Assembly: GCF_009711085.1 (NCBI RefSeq)
Contig: NZ_WMKA01000007.1
Coordinates: 62,001 to 126,000 of the forward strand
Length of the DNA: 64,000 nt
Source: Cellulosimicrobium composti
Lineage (GTDB): Bacteria > Actinomycetota > Actinomycetes > Actinomycetales > Cellulomonadaceae
Reading direction: 5' to 3'
The position numbers and the translations under genes are program-made. The notes below the pieces were generated by a model that was not told the origin of the DNA, searched no databases, and worked only from the letters and a program-made list of their open reading frames with translations. Below are positions 26,126 through 35,474 of the stretch, one piece after another; the stretch's first letter is position 1, and each line of letters starts with the position of its first letter.

Positions 26126-27256
26126 TCAGCCCGCGAAGCGGATCGGGACGAGGAGGTAGCGGTAGTGGGACGAGTCCTCGCCGTCGAGCGAGTCCTGACC
26201 GGTGAACTCGACCGGCTTGTTCGGGTGCGTGAAGCTCAGGCGGACGAAGTCCGTCCCCAGCGCACCCAGGCCGTCCAGCAGGAACTGCGGGTTGAACGCC
26301 ACGGAGATGTCCTCGCCGACCAGCACGGCCTCCAGCGCCTCGGACGCCTGCGCGTCGTCACCCTGCCCGGCGTCCAGCACGACCTGGCCGTCCGTGAACG
26401 ACAGCCGGATGGGCGTGTTGCGCTCCGCGACCAGGGAGACACGCTTCGCCGCGTCGATGAGGGGGGCGGTGGGGACGACCGCGTGGATCGGGGTCTCGTC
26501 CGGGAAGAGCCGGCGCACCGCGGGGTAGTCGCCGTCGACGAGCTGCGACGTCGTGTGGCGGCCGCCCGCCTCGAAGCCGATGAGGTCGACCCCGACGCCG
26601 GTGTTCAGGCCGATGTTCACGAGGCCCGATCCGCCGAGCGACTTCGCGACGTCGTTGAGCGTGCGCGCGCGCACGAGCGCGACGGCCGAGTAGCTCGGCG
26701 TCACCGGCGTCCAGGTGAGCTCGCGCAGCGCGAGGCGGTAGCGGTCCGTCGCGAGCAGCGTGATCTTCTCGCCCTCGATCTCGACCCTTACACCCGTGAG
26801 GAGGGGCAGCGTGTCGTCGCGGCTCGCGGCGACGGTGACCTGCGCGACGGCGTTCGTCAGCTCGTCGCCCGAGACCGTCCCCGAGAGCTCGGGCATCGCG
26901 GGCAGGGCCGGGTACTCGTCCACAGGCATGGTGAGGAGCGTGAAGCGGCTCGCCCCGCACGTGACGATGACCTTGTTGCCCTCGAGGACGACGTCGACGG
27001 GCTTCGCGGGCAGCGCGCGGGAGATCTCCGCGAGGAGCCGGCCCGACACGAGCACGGTGCCCGGCTCGCTCACCTCGGCGGGGATCTCGGAGCGGGCGGA
27101 GACCTCGTAGTCGAAGCTCGACAGGCCGATCGTCCCGGTCGCGTCCGCCTCGAGCCGCACGCCCGCGAGGACAGGGGCCGGCGGGCGCGTCGGCAGGGTT
27201 CGCGCCGTCCAGGTCACCGCGTCGGCCAGGACATCACGCTCAACCCGGAACTTCAT
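26126..27256 (-). CDS. dnaN: DNA polymerase III sliding clamp (beta subunit)
   Basis: A 376-residue clamp that encircles DNA and tethers polymerase III. It begins M-K-F-R-V-E-R-D-V-L, contains T-D-R-Y-R-L-A, Y-P-A-V and ends with the M-P-V/L-V-P-I-R clamp-loop element (Y-L-L-V-P-I-R-F). The start ATG at 27256 follows GAGAGGG; longer reading frames upstream run into the origin region and are rejected. It is separated from dnaA by a 1.3-kb gap holding the origin. Confidence 0.97.
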   Translation of the reverse strand: MKFRVERDVLADAVTWTARTLPTRPPAPVLAGVRLEADATGTIGLSSFDYEVSARSEIPAEVSEPGTVLVSGRLLAEISRALPAKPVDVVLEGNKVIVTCGASRFTLLTMPVDEYPALPAMPELSGTVSGDELTNAVAQVTVAASRDDTLPLLTGVRVEIEGEKITLLATDRYRLALRELTWTPVTPSYSAVALVRARTLNDVAKSLGGSGLVNIGLNTGVGVDLIGFEAGGRHTTSQLVDGDYPAVRRLFPDETPIHAVVPTAPLIDAAKRVSLVAERNTPIRLSFTDGQVVLDAGQGDDAQASEALEAVLVGEDISVAFNPQFLLDGLGALGTDFVRLSFTHPNKPVEFTGQDSLDGEDSSHYRYLLVPIRFAG

Positions 27257-28580
27257 CCCACACCCTCTCGTCCCAACGTCCTGATCGGACTCGATCTTCA
27301 CATGTGCCGTCCGGCTGCGCCCCGGTGCCCGGCTCGTCGTCGAGCGGTGCGCCCCGGGCGACCGTGCGGCGAGCCCGGTTCCTCCAGGACGCGACGAGCT
27401 CGGTCCGCAGGTCCGCGCACACGCGTCGTGCATGAACCCTACGCGAGGTGCGGGTCCGGAGGAACTGGAACGACGTCCCTGGGGACGGCGCTGTGGAACG
27501 GTCCGTGCGCGTGCACGGGGTCGGCCGTCGGAGCATGCTCGGTCGATCGGCCGGCGCGGAGGTCACGGTCGGCCGCCGGTGCCTGATGAAGGCGTGTGAA
27601 TTCCCCCTGCTAGATCACTGTCGTCATCGTCATAGGGGTTGTGGAACTCGTGGAAAACCGACGTTTCCGCAGGTCAGAGCACTAAATGCCGTGTGGACGG
27701 GCTGGTGGTCGCTGTGTGGGAAAGTCGCGCGTCCTGTGGGCGGCCGCTCTGTCCCCACACGTCGTCCACCGAGATGGGGTGCTCCGTCCACACGAACACG
27801 GCCGTCGTCCACAGTTATCCACAGAACGGCGCACAGGGATGGGAAATCCGGTGCGTCCACAGACTGTGTACGCGGATGTCCGTCCACATCGAGCACGGGA
27901 AAACCGCGCAGGAATCCACGGGTCCTCGATCTGAGTGCGTGGTTGTGGCCGGGCGCCGTGCCCCGGGATCACGCGGATGTCACAACCCACAGCAACCCTG
28001 TGGATGACTGTGGACAACTCGGCCCACACGCTGTGTACGAACCACCTTCGTGGGCTTCGGGACGGGGCTCGGCAGAGCCGGTGGCCCGATATCCACAGAT
28101 TCGCGCACCCAGGTGGGGAACTCTGTGGATGGTCGGGGCGGTGCGTGAGGCGCGGACGGGTCTGTGCTCGGTCGCCGTCCGCCGCGTGACGAAGACCTCG
28201 CACGAGCGGGTGGAGAACCGGTCCGGAGAACGTCGTCGGGCCGCCGTCGCGTCGCGCGAGCGGACCGGACAGGAGCGCGCCGGGCCTCTGGTGCCGGAGG
28301 ACGGGGTCGTGCAAGGACCCGGACACCCGTCGTCGGTACGGGTCGCGGGAAGGCTCCTGGTGCGACCCCGCGCGGTCGATCACGGCCTCGCGCACCGTCA
28401 CGTGCAGCGTGACGGAGTGCGTGGCTCCCTGCGCCGCGGCCGCGAGCATGCGGTCGTGGACCACCGTGCGCGGCGGTGCTCCGTCGCGACGCCCGGGGAG
28501 GGACCGTGCGAGCGAGCGTCGCCGCGGGCGCGCACGAGCCGGGGTATCGGCGCGGTGCACGGTCCGGGCCATGGGGCAGG
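27257..28580. other. oriC: Chromosomal replication origin (oriC) between dnaN and dnaA
   Basis: A 1.3-kb non-coding gap. DnaA boxes on the plus strand: CCGTCCACA 27784-27792, TCGTCCACA 27805-27813, TTATCCACA 27815-27823 (perfect), GCGTCCACA 27853-27861, CCGTCCACA 27880-27888, ATATCCACA 28089-28097. Inverted boxes: 27692-27700, 27999-28007 (TCATCCACA), 28009-28017 (TTGTCCACA, perfect) and 28124-28132. They cluster in 27.69-28.13 kb. A relatively AT-rich stretch at 27601-27690 flanks them and may be the unwinding element. The part next to dnaA (28.15-28.58 kb) is GC-rich and shows nothing distinctive. Confidence 0.93.
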
Positions 28581-29999
28581 TCAGCCGCGGTGCTGCTGCT
28601 TGATGCGACTCGTGAGCTCGGTGACCTGGTTGTAGGTCGAGCGGCGCTCGGCCATCTGCTCGGTGATCTTGCGGTTCGCGTGCATGACCGTCGTGTGGTC
28701 CCTGCCCCCGAACTGCTGCCCGATCTTGGGCAGGGAGAGATCGGTGAGCTCGCGGCACAGGTACATCGCGATCTGCCGCGCCGTCACGAGGACGCGCGAG
28801 CGCGAGCTTCCGCACAGGTCGTCGATGGTGAGTCCGAAGTACGCGGCCGTCTGGGCGATGATCGCCGCCGGTGTGATCTCCGCGCTGTCCTCGTCCGTGA
28901 TGAGGTCCTTGAGCACGATCTCCGCGAGCGGGAGGTCGACCTGCTGGCGGTTGAGGTTCGCGAAGGCCGTGACGCGGATCAGCGCGCCCTCGAGCTCGCG
29001 GATGTTCGTCGAGATGCGCGAGCCGATGTAGGACAGCACGTCGTCGGGGGCCGCGAGACGCTCGCTCGACGCCTTCTTGCGGAGGATCGCGATGCGCGTC
29101 TCGAGGTCCGGCGGCTGGACGTCGGTGATGAGCCCCCACTCGAACCTCGACCGGAGGCGGTCCTCGAAGCCGTTGAGCTGCTTGGGCGGCAGGTCGGACG
29201 TGATGACGACCTGCTTGTTGGCGTTGTGGAGGGCGTTGAACGTGTGGAAGAACTCCTCCATCGTCTGTTCCTTGCCCTGCAGGAACTGGATGTCGTCGAT
29301 GAGGAGGACGTCGACGTCGCGGTAGCGGCGCTGGAACGCGCCCGCCTTGCCCTCACCGATGGAGTTGATGAAGTCGTTCGTGAACTCCTCGGAGTTCACG
29401 TAGCGCACGCGCACGTTGGGGTAGAGGTTGTGCGCGTAGTGCCCGATCGCGTGCAGGAGGTGCGTCTTGCCGAGCCCGGAGTCGCCGTAGATGAACAGCG
29501 GGTTGTAGGCCTTGGCCGGCGCCTCGGCGACGGCGACCGCCGCGGCGTGCGCGAAGCGGTTGGACGACCCGATGACGAACGTCTCGAAGACGTACTTCGG
29601 GTTGAGCCTGCTCGGCTCGGCCTGCGGCCGCGGCGGGGGAGGCGGCACGAGGTCGGGCAGCCCGTCGTCGGGCTCGATGTACGGCCGCTCGACGGCGGGC
29701 CGCGACGCGGGCGCCACGACCGGGTCGGAGCTCAGCTCCGGGTCCACCGTGATCCCGAAGCGGACGTCACGGCCGAGGCACGACGACATCGCCGTCACGA
29801 GCTCGTCGCGCACACGCGTCTCGAGGTACGTACGGGTCTGCTCGTGCGGCACCGCGATGAACACCGTGTCGTCGAGGATCGCGAGGGGCTTGGCGAGGCG
29901 GATGAACGCGATCTGCCGGGGCGTGATGTCCGGGCTCGCCTCGAGGATGCTCAGGGTCTGCGACCAGACGTCGGCGATGTTCTCGTCCGGGTTGGCCAC
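28581..29999 (-). CDS. dnaA: Chromosomal replication initiator DnaA
   Basis: A 472-residue AAA+ initiator. It has an N-terminal DnaB-interaction domain, a Pro-rich linker near residue 110-135 (P-P-P-P-P-R-P), Walker A G-D-S-G-L-G-K-T-H, Walker B L-L-I-D-D-I-Q-F, and a C-terminal domain with the DnaA signature L-P-K-I-G-Q-Q-F-G-G-R-D-H-T-T-V. GTG at 29999 is preferred to the ATG at 30035 because GAGGAAC lies 7 bases before it. Two DnaA boxes at 30144-30164 lie in its promoter region, suggesting autoregulation. Confidence 0.97.
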   Translation of the reverse strand: MANPDENIADVWSQTLSILEASPDITPRQIAFIRLAKPLAILDDTVFIAVPHEQTRTYLETRVRDELVTAMSSCLGRDVRFGITVDPELSSDPVVAPASRPAVERPYIEPDDGLPDLVPPPPPRPQAEPSRLNPKYVFETFVIGSSNRFAHAAAVAVAEAPAKAYNPLFIYGDSGLGKTHLLHAIGHYAHNLYPNVRVRYVNSEEFTNDFINSIGEGKAGAFQRRYRDVDVLLIDDIQFLQGKEQTMEEFFHTFNALHNANKQVVITSDLPPKQLNGFEDRLRSRFEWGLITDVQPPDLETRIAILRKKASSERLAAPDDVLSYIGSRISTNIRELEGALIRVTAFANLNRQQVDLPLAEIVLKDLITDEDSAEITPAAIIAQTAAYFGLTIDDLCGSSRSRVLVTARQIAMYLCRELTDLSLPKIGQQFGGRDHTTVMHANRKITEQMAERRSTYNQVTELTSRIKQQHRG

Positions 30000-30546
30000 G
30001 GGCAGTTCCTCACGGGTCGAGGGGGCGCCGGGCACGAGCGACCAGGCCGTCGAGCGCGTGCTGACGGGCCAGGGGCGGGGTGCGCCGACGAGAGACGGTC
30101 ACGGGTGTGGTGATGCTGAGGTCGATCGTGCCACGGGAACCCCTCGTCCACATAGTTGTCCACAGGCTGTGGGTTGTAGGGTGGGGTCGCCCGGGCCGCT
30201 CGACGGCCCTCCCGTCGGCGGCCGCCGCGACCGCGCCGCCGTGCGGTGAACCTCACCCGCGCTGGTTTGACCCGGAGGGGTCGCGCAGCGTACCGTCAGA
30301 CAGCCGTTCCAGGTGTTCTTGGCGCGCCCGCGTGGAGGAAGCTCCACACGAGGCCCTGTGTCGCGAACGACCTGCATGGACCCGGTGCCCCCAGCAATGG
30401 CCCACCCGATCCGTGCGCCTGGGGCGCAGCCGGACGGGCGACCGACCGGCGCACGACCTGAACCACCGACGGGCACCATCCGGCGCCCGTCATTGCATCG
30501 TCGAGGACATAGACGGTGTACCTCCCCGACGTTCTTGGAGTACCTC
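30000..30546. promoter_or_regulatory. Divergent dnaA / rpmH regulatory region
   Basis: No gene is seen in these 547 bases. DnaA boxes TCGTCCACA (30144-30152) and TTGTCCACA (30156-30164) lie about 145-165 bases upstream of dnaA. A promoter for rpmH is proposed separately. A long leader of about 240 bases precedes rpmH. Confidence 0.7.
30267..30296 (+). promoter_or_regulatory. Probable rpmH operon promoter
   Basis: TTGACC (30267-30272) and TACCGT (30291-30296) are separated by 18 bases on the plus strand, about 250 bases upstream of rpmH. Confidence 0.55.
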
Positions 30547-30684
30547 GTGAGCAAGCGGACCTTCCAGCCGAACAACCGGCGCCGGGCGAAGACCCACGGC
30601 TTCCGGCTGCGCATGCGGACCCGCGCCGGCCGCGCCATCCTGGCTGCCCGCCGTCGCAAGGGCCGCAGCGAGCTCTCTGCCTGA
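30547..30684 (+). CDS. rpmH: 50S ribosomal protein L34
   Basis: A 45-residue basic protein, [20 protein letters not shown] at its start, the near-invariant L34 sequence. It is part of the large ribosomal subunit. GTG at 30547. It is the first gene of the rpmH-rnpA-yidD-yidC-jag-rsmG block transcribed away from dnaA. Confidence 0.98.
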   Translation: MSKRTFQPNNRRRAKTHGFRLRMRTRAGRAILAARRRKGRSELSA

Positions 30685-30690
30685 TCCCAC

Positions 30691-31059
30691 GTGCTCCCCG
30701 CGGCGCACCGACTGCGCCGTTCCGTCGATTTCGAGCGGGCGGTGCGCCGCGGCGTGCGTGCTGGTAGGTCGACCGTGGTCGTGCACCTCTCGGAGGACTC
30801 CGAGGGCGCCGCGCAGCCGCAGGTCGGCTTCGTCGTCTCCAAGGCGGTGGGGAACGCGGTGCACCGCAACCTCGTGAAGCGTCGTCTGCGCGCCGCCACC
30901 GCGGCACGCCTCGAGGTGCTGCCCGCGCGCGCACGCGCCGTCGTGCGGGCGCTCCCGGCGTCCGCCGACGCCACGTTCGACCAGCTGAGCACCGACGTCA
31001 CGCGCGGCCTCGAGCGCGCCGCGCAGCGTCTGCACGAGCGAACCGGCGCGGGTCGATGA
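30691..31059 (+). CDS. rnpA: Ribonuclease P protein component
   Basis: A 122-residue basic protein that assists the RNase P RNA in removing tRNA 5' leaders. The RNP signature is K-R-R-L-R-A-A, preceded by [10 protein letters not shown] and the F-V-V-S-K core. GTG at 30691 lies 6 bases after rpmH. It overlaps yidD as ATGA. Confidence 0.95.
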   Translation: MLPAAHRLRRSVDFERAVRRGVRAGRSTVVVHLSEDSEGAAQPQVGFVVSKAVGNAVHRNLVKRRLRAATAARLEVLPARARAVVRALPASADATFDQLSTDVTRGLERAAQRLHERTGAGR

Positions 31060-31391
31060 CGACCACGCACCCTGCCGCCGAGCACGACGCACGTCCCGCC
31101 GGGGTCGACGCACCTGCGGTGCCGAGCGCGGCGCGACGACTTCTCGACGTCCTCCGCCGGGTCCCCGCGCTCACGCTCATCGGCATGATCCGTGCCTACC
31201 AGTCGGTGATCTCGCCGATGACGGGGCCGACGTGCAAGTACTACCCGTCCTGCTCCCAGTACGCCCTCACGGCGGTGCGTCGTCACGGCGCCCTGCGCGG
31301 AACGGGCCTCGCCCTCTGGCGGCTGCTGCGCTGCAACCCCTGGAGCCTCGGTGGGGTCGACGACGTTCCGCCGGCTCGACACACGCACTAG
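31056..31391 (+). CDS. yidD: Membrane protein insertion efficiency factor YidD
   Basis: A 111-residue protein with a variable N-terminus of about 35 residues followed by the conserved core Y-Q-x-x-[13 protein letters not shown] and R-C-N-P-W, whose three cysteines are typical. YidD aids YidC-dependent membrane insertion. ATG overlaps the rnpA stop by four bases. Confidence 0.94.
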   Translation: MTTTHPAAEHDARPAGVDAPAVPSAARRLLDVLRRVPALTLIGMIRAYQSVISPMTGPTCKYYPSCSQYALTAVRRHGALRGTGLALWRLLRCNPWSLGGVDDVPPARHTH

Positions 31392-31457
31392 TCCGGCGCC
31401 CGATCGCGGGCGGTTCACCATCTTTTCTTTGTCATCCGTCTGAGGGAGCAGTCACCG

Positions 31458-32549
31458 ATGGACTTCTTCGCGTTCCTCGCCCCGATCGAGTGGGTCGTGG
31501 CGTGGATCATGTATCTGTGCCACCAGGGGCTGGAGTTCCTCGGGTTCTCCGACGGTCCGGGGCCCGCGTGGGTCCTGTCGATCGTCGGGCTCGTGATCAT
31601 CATCCGCATCCTGCTGATCCCGCTGTTCTTCAAGCAGATCAAGGCGTCGCGCGGGATGCAGATGCTGCAGCCCGAGATGCAGGCGATCCAGAAGAAGTAC
31701 AAGGGCAAGACGGACCCCGCCTCTCGTGAGGCCATGAGTCGCGAGACCATGGAGCTGTACCGGAAGCACGGGACGAACCCGTTCGCGTCGTGCATGCCGA
31801 TCCTGCTGCAGTCGCCGATCTTCTTCGCCCTCTTCCGCGTGCTCAACGGCCTCGTGCCGATCTCGAACGGCACGGACAACCCGATCGGCCCGATCGACGC
31901 GTCGGTCGCGAGCGACATCGAGAGCTCGTCGGTCTTCGGCGCCCAGCTGTCCGACATCTTCCTGCGCACCGACGACCTGCAGACCAGGATCGTCATCGGC
32001 GTGCTCATCCTCGCGATGTGCGCGACGACGTTCTTCACGCAGCGCCAGCTCACCATGAAGAACATGCCGAAGGCCGCGCTCGAGGGCCCGATGGCGTCGA
32101 CGCAGAAGATGATGCTCTACGTCTTCCCGTTCATCTTCGCCGTGTCAGGCGTCAACTTCCCCGTCGGTGTCCTCGTCTACTGGACCACGACGAACCTCTG
32201 GTCGATGGGTCAGCAGTTCTACACCATCCGCCGCATGCCCGCCCCGGGATCCGAGGCCGAGCGCCAGCTCAAGGAGCGCCAGGCACGCAAGCGCGCTGCG
32301 AAGGGCATCGTCGAGGACGCCACGCCGGTCATCGAGCAGCCCCGCGGGCAGCGCCAGCAGCCGAAGCGCAAGGACCGCCAGAAGGGCACCCCGCGCCCCG
32401 CAGCCTCGTCACCGGCCGCCCACGGTGATGATGCGCCGGTCGAGGACGCGCCCGTCGAGGACGCCGCGCCGGGCAGCACCGGTCCGTCGAGCGGCGCGCC
32501 GGCGTCCGGGGGCTCGAAGCCCGCGCCCAAGAAGAAGAAGCAGAAGTAG
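31458..32549 (+). CDS. yidC: Membrane protein insertase YidC
   Basis: A 363-residue insertase for inner-membrane proteins, working with or without SecYEG. Five transmembrane segments fit the short Gram-positive form; the hydrophilic groove region has I-R-I-L-L-I-P-L-F-F-K-Q-I-K with the conserved arginine. A long basic and Pro/Ala-rich C-terminal tail (about 90 residues, ending K-K-K-K-Q-K) may bind the ribosome. ATG at 31458 follows GAGGGAG. Confidence 0.96.
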   Translation: MDFFAFLAPIEWVVAWIMYLCHQGLEFLGFSDGPGPAWVLSIVGLVIIIRILLIPLFFKQIKASRGMQMLQPEMQAIQKKYKGKTDPASREAMSRETMELYRKHGTNPFASCMPILLQSPIFFALFRVLNGLVPISNGTDNPIGPIDASVASDIESSSVFGAQLSDIFLRTDDLQTRIVIGVLILAMCATTFFTQRQLTMKNMPKAALEGPMASTQKMMLYVFPFIFAVSGVNFPVGVLVYWTTTNLWSMGQQFYTIRRMPAPGSEAERQLKERQARKRAAKGIVEDATPVIEQPRGQRQQPKRKDRQKGTPRPAASSPAAHGDDAPVEDAPVEDAAPGSTGPSSGAPASGGSKPAPKKKKQK

Positions 32550-32588
32550 AGCTGCGCCCGAGCGCACCCTGCCGTGAGGAGCACCGCC

Positions 32589-33116
32589 ATGACGCCTACC
32601 GAGACCCCCGCGCCCGAAGAGGCCGCGGCCGCCGCGACGACGCCCGACACCACCCGCCTCGAGGAGGAGGGCGAGATCGCGGCTGACTACCTCGAGGAAC
32701 TGCTCGACATCGCCGACCTCGACGGTGACATCGACATCGACGTCGAGCACGATCGTGCAGCCGTCGAGATCGTCGCCGACGACCCGGCTGACCTCCGATC
32801 CCTCGTCGGCACCGACGGCGAGGTCCTCGATGCTCTCCAGGAGCTCACCCGCCTGGCCGTTCAGGCTCGTACCGGCGAGCGGAGCCGCCTCATGCTCGAC
32901 GTCGCCGGGTTCCGTGCCGACCGTCGTCGTGAGCTCACCGCACTGGCGGAGGACGCGATCGCTCGTGTCCGTGCCGAGGGAACGAAGGTCTCGCTCGAGC
33001 CGCTCAACGCGTTCGAGCGGAAGGTCGTGCACGACGCCGTCGCGGCGGCGGGCCTGCGCAGCGACTCCGAGGGCGTGGAGCCGCAGCGGTACGTGGTGAT
33101 CCACCCCGCAGACTGA
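32589..33116 (+). CDS. jag: Jag/SpoIIIJ-associated single-stranded nucleic-acid-binding protein (KH-R3H)
   Basis: A 175-residue protein with an acidic N-terminus, a KH-like domain (about residues 65-125, G-T-D-G-E-V-L-D-A-L-Q-E-L) and an R3H domain near the C-terminus (A-F-E-R-K-V-V-H-D-A-V, then S-D-S-E-G-x-E-P-x-R). KhpB/Jag proteins bind RNA and affect cell division and envelope. ATG at 32589 follows TGAGGAG, giving a better start than one 15 bases upstream. Confidence 0.94.
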   Translation: MTPTETPAPEEAAAAATTPDTTRLEEEGEIAADYLEELLDIADLDGDIDIDVEHDRAAVEIVADDPADLRSLVGTDGEVLDALQELTRLAVQARTGERSRLMLDVAGFRADRRRELTALAEDAIARVRAEGTKVSLEPLNAFERKVVHDAVAAAGLRSDSEGVEPQRYVVIHPAD

Positions 33117-33527
33117 TCGCACCCGTCGCACGGGCCGGCGCCTCTCGTTTCACGTGAAACGGGGGGCGTCGTCGTGTCGGGGCTGCGGACACGAGCCGTG
33201 GAGCCGTCCACGACCCAGCGAGGTAGAACGCACCGACGCTTGTCGGTGCCCCGACTGCTCGGCTGGCGGGGCGACGGCGGTGTGGGGCACGGTGACGTGC
33301 GCGCGTCCGCTCCGTGCGCGCCGCTGAGCACGCCGGCGTGCTGCCCTCTGCGTGTCGGCCGGTACTCATGACGTCGTGCGCCGAGACGGAGGACGAGGGT
33401 GGACGACGCGCTCGGCTCCAGAGCGTGAAGTGGGCACGACCATCGTGTGGTCGACGAGCGGCTGGCCCGTGTTTCACGTGAAACGATGGCTCCGGTTCAG
33501 CGAGAAGACCGAGGAGAGGATGCACGA
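33117..33527. promoter_or_regulatory. Intergenic region between jag and rsmG
   Basis: These 411 bases contain no convincing gene. They hold two parS sites (33147-33160 and 33471-33484); the second is 44 bases before the rsmG start. Confidence 0.7.
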
Positions 33528-34181
33528 GTGTCGGAAGAGAACAGCGAGCCGGAGATCTCCAGGGAGCAACTGGCGGAGTATTTCGGCGACGCGTTCCCCG
33601 CGGTCGATCGTTTCGCCGAGCGGCTCCGTGACGAGGGCGAACTGCGGGGACTCATCGGCCCGCGTGAGGTGTCGCGCATCTGGGACCGCCATATCCTGAA
33701 CTCCGCCGCCGTGGTGCCCTTTCTTCCGACGACGGGTCTGATCGCGGACATCGGTTCCGGTGCGGGCCTTCCCGGTGTCGTCATCGCGGCCATGCGCCCC
33801 GAGGCAGAGATCTACTTGATCGAGCCGATGGAGCGGCGTTGCGCGTGGCTCGCCGAGGTCGCCGAGGATCTCGACCTGTCGAACGTCGAGATCAAGCGCG
33901 GGCGTGCCGAGGAGTACCACGGAGCGTTCGAGTGCGACGCCGTGACCTCCCGTGCTGTCGCGGCGTTGGACAAGCTTGCTCGGCTGTCCCTGCCGCTGGT
34001 CCGTGCGGGCGGCGAGATGATCGTCCTCAAGGGGCGCAACGTGGGCCGCGAGGTCGAGCCGGCACGTAAGGTCCTGCGCCGCCTCAAGGGGTCCGAGCCC
34101 GAGATCATCGACGCGCCCACGCTCCCGGGTGTGGAGACGACGACCGTGGTGCGGATCGTGCGGCAGACTGGGGCTCGCTGA
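33528..34181 (+). CDS. rsmG: 16S rRNA (guanine527-N7)-methyltransferase RsmG
   Basis: A 217-residue SAM-dependent enzyme that methylates G527 of 16S rRNA; loss gives low-level streptomycin resistance. The SAM motif is A-D-I-G-S-G-A-G-L-P-G and the R-H-I-L-N-S element lies before it. GTG at 33528 (following GAGGAGAGG) is preferred to an in-frame ATG at 33486 that directly abuts a parS site and has no ribosome-binding site. Confidence 0.95.
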   Translation: MSEENSEPEISREQLAEYFGDAFPAVDRFAERLRDEGELRGLIGPREVSRIWDRHILNSAAVVPFLPTTGLIADIGSGAGLPGVVIAAMRPEAEIYLIEPMERRCAWLAEVAEDLDLSNVEIKRGRAEEYHGAFECDAVTSRAVAALDKLARLSLPLVRAGGEMIVLKGRNVGREVEPARKVLRRLKGSEPEIIDAPTLPGVETTTVVRIVRQTGAR

Positions 34182-34304
34182 GTCCACCGAGCGAGGTTCG
34201 CTCATGCTGCGACCGCGACACGGAGGAACACAGTTCTCGACCTCCGCTGTGCGGCGCACGCTTCGACGCATGCTGGGGACGCGACGACCGAGAGGATGAG
34301 ACGC

Positions 34305-35474
34305 GTGACGGAACGGCCTGTCGAGCCGGAGGGACGTCAGGATCTGGCGACCCCACAGCCGATCTCGCTGGACGGGGGAGACATGTCTGGGGTGAAGACG
34401 GACGACGACCGCCGAGCAGCTCTGATGGCGAGCCTCCCGGCCACTGACGAGACGACGCCACTGGCCGCCCAGCTCGCGGAGGACGCCCGTCGCCGCATCG
34501 ATCTGCAGGGCCGACGATTCCCCCGACCTGTGTCCACGCGAGTCATCACCGTCGCCAACCAGAAGGGCGGCGTCGGAAAGACCACGACGACAGTCAACCT
34601 TGCCGCCGGACTCGCCCAGGCAGGTCTCAATGTCCTCGTGATCGACAACGATCCTCAGGGCAACGCGTCGACGGCCCTCGGCGTGGAGCACCGAGCGGGG
34701 ACGCCGTCGATCTACGAAGTCCTCGTGGACGGCGACCCTCTCTCCAGCGCGGTGCAGCAGTGTCCGGACATCCCCACGCTCTGGTGCGTCCCCGCGACGA
34801 TCGACTTGTCTGGCGCCGAGATCGAGCTCGTCTCGCTTGTTTCACGTGAAACACGGCTTCGTCGTGCGTTAGACGAGTATCTGGCGGAGCGCGCGCGTGA
34901 AGGTCTTGAGCCGATCGACTACGTCCTCGTGGACTGCCCTCCGAGCCTCGGCCTGCTCACCGTGAACGCTTTCGTGGTCGGCCGCGAGGTGCTGATCCCG
35001 ATCCAGTGCGAGTACTACGCGCTCGAGGGCCTCAGCCAACTCCTCAAGACCATCGAGCTCATCAAGTCGCACCTCAACCCGGGGCTGCACGTCTCGACGA
35101 TCCTCCTCACCATGTACGACGGCCGGACGAACCTGGCACAGCAGGTCGCTGCGGAAGTGCGCGAGCACTTCCCTGACCAGACGTTGCGCACCACGGTGCC
35201 ACGCTCGGTGCGCATCTCGGAGGCGCCCAGCCACGGCCAGACGGTCATGACGTACGACCCCGGGTCGACGGGTGCGCTCGCCTACCTTGAGGCGGCTCGC
35301 GAGCTGACACAGCGTGCGGAGAACCGCGCGGAGGACCGCGGGCTCGAGAACCACCACTCCGACGGCGCCGCGCCGATGTCGCCAGCAGACGAGCCAGCGC
35401 CGTCCGCACGTACCGATCACGAGTTCGCCGGCACCATCGGTGGTCCCGGCATGCGCCAGGAGGAGCAGCGATGA
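34305..35474 (+). CDS. parA: Chromosome-partitioning ATPase ParA
   Basis: A 389-residue deviant-Walker ATPase that drives ParB-parS segregation. Walker A is K-G-G-V-G-K-T-T, followed by I-D-N-D-P-Q-G-N and D-C-P-P-S-L-G-L. The N-terminus carries about 70 extra residues and the C-terminus about 50 variable residues. GTG at 34305 is chosen, because an ATG nine bases earlier falls within the GAGAGG ribosome-binding site itself. A perfect parS lies inside the coding region (34838-34853). Its ATGA overlap with parB couples the two. Confidence 0.95.
   Translation: MTERPVEPEGRQDLATPQPISLDGGDMSGVKTDDDRRAALMASLPATDETTPLAAQLAEDARRRIDLQGRRFPRPVSTRVITVANQKGGVGKTTTTVNLAAGLAQAGLNVLVIDNDPQGNASTALGVEHRAGTPSIYEVLVDGDPLSSAVQQCPDIPTLWCVPATIDLSGAEIELVSLVSRETRLRRALDEYLAERAREGLEPIDYVLVDCPPSLGLLTVNAFVVGREVLIPIQCEYYALEGLSQLLKTIELIKSHLNPGLHVSTILLTMYDGRTNLAQQVAAEVREHFPDQTLRTTVPRSVRISEAPSHGQTVMTYDPGSTGALAYLEAARELTQRAENRAEDRGLENHHSDGAAPMSPADEPAPSARTDHEFAGTIGGPGMRQEEQR

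Noticed and set aside
27682..29139. Open frame of 485 codons across oriC
   Set aside because: It covers DnaA boxes and dnaA antisense frames with no recognisable domains.
34296..34304. Upstream ATG as start of parA
   Set aside because: The ribosome-binding site GAGAGG is immediately adjacent to this ATG, whereas GTG at 34305 has proper spacing.
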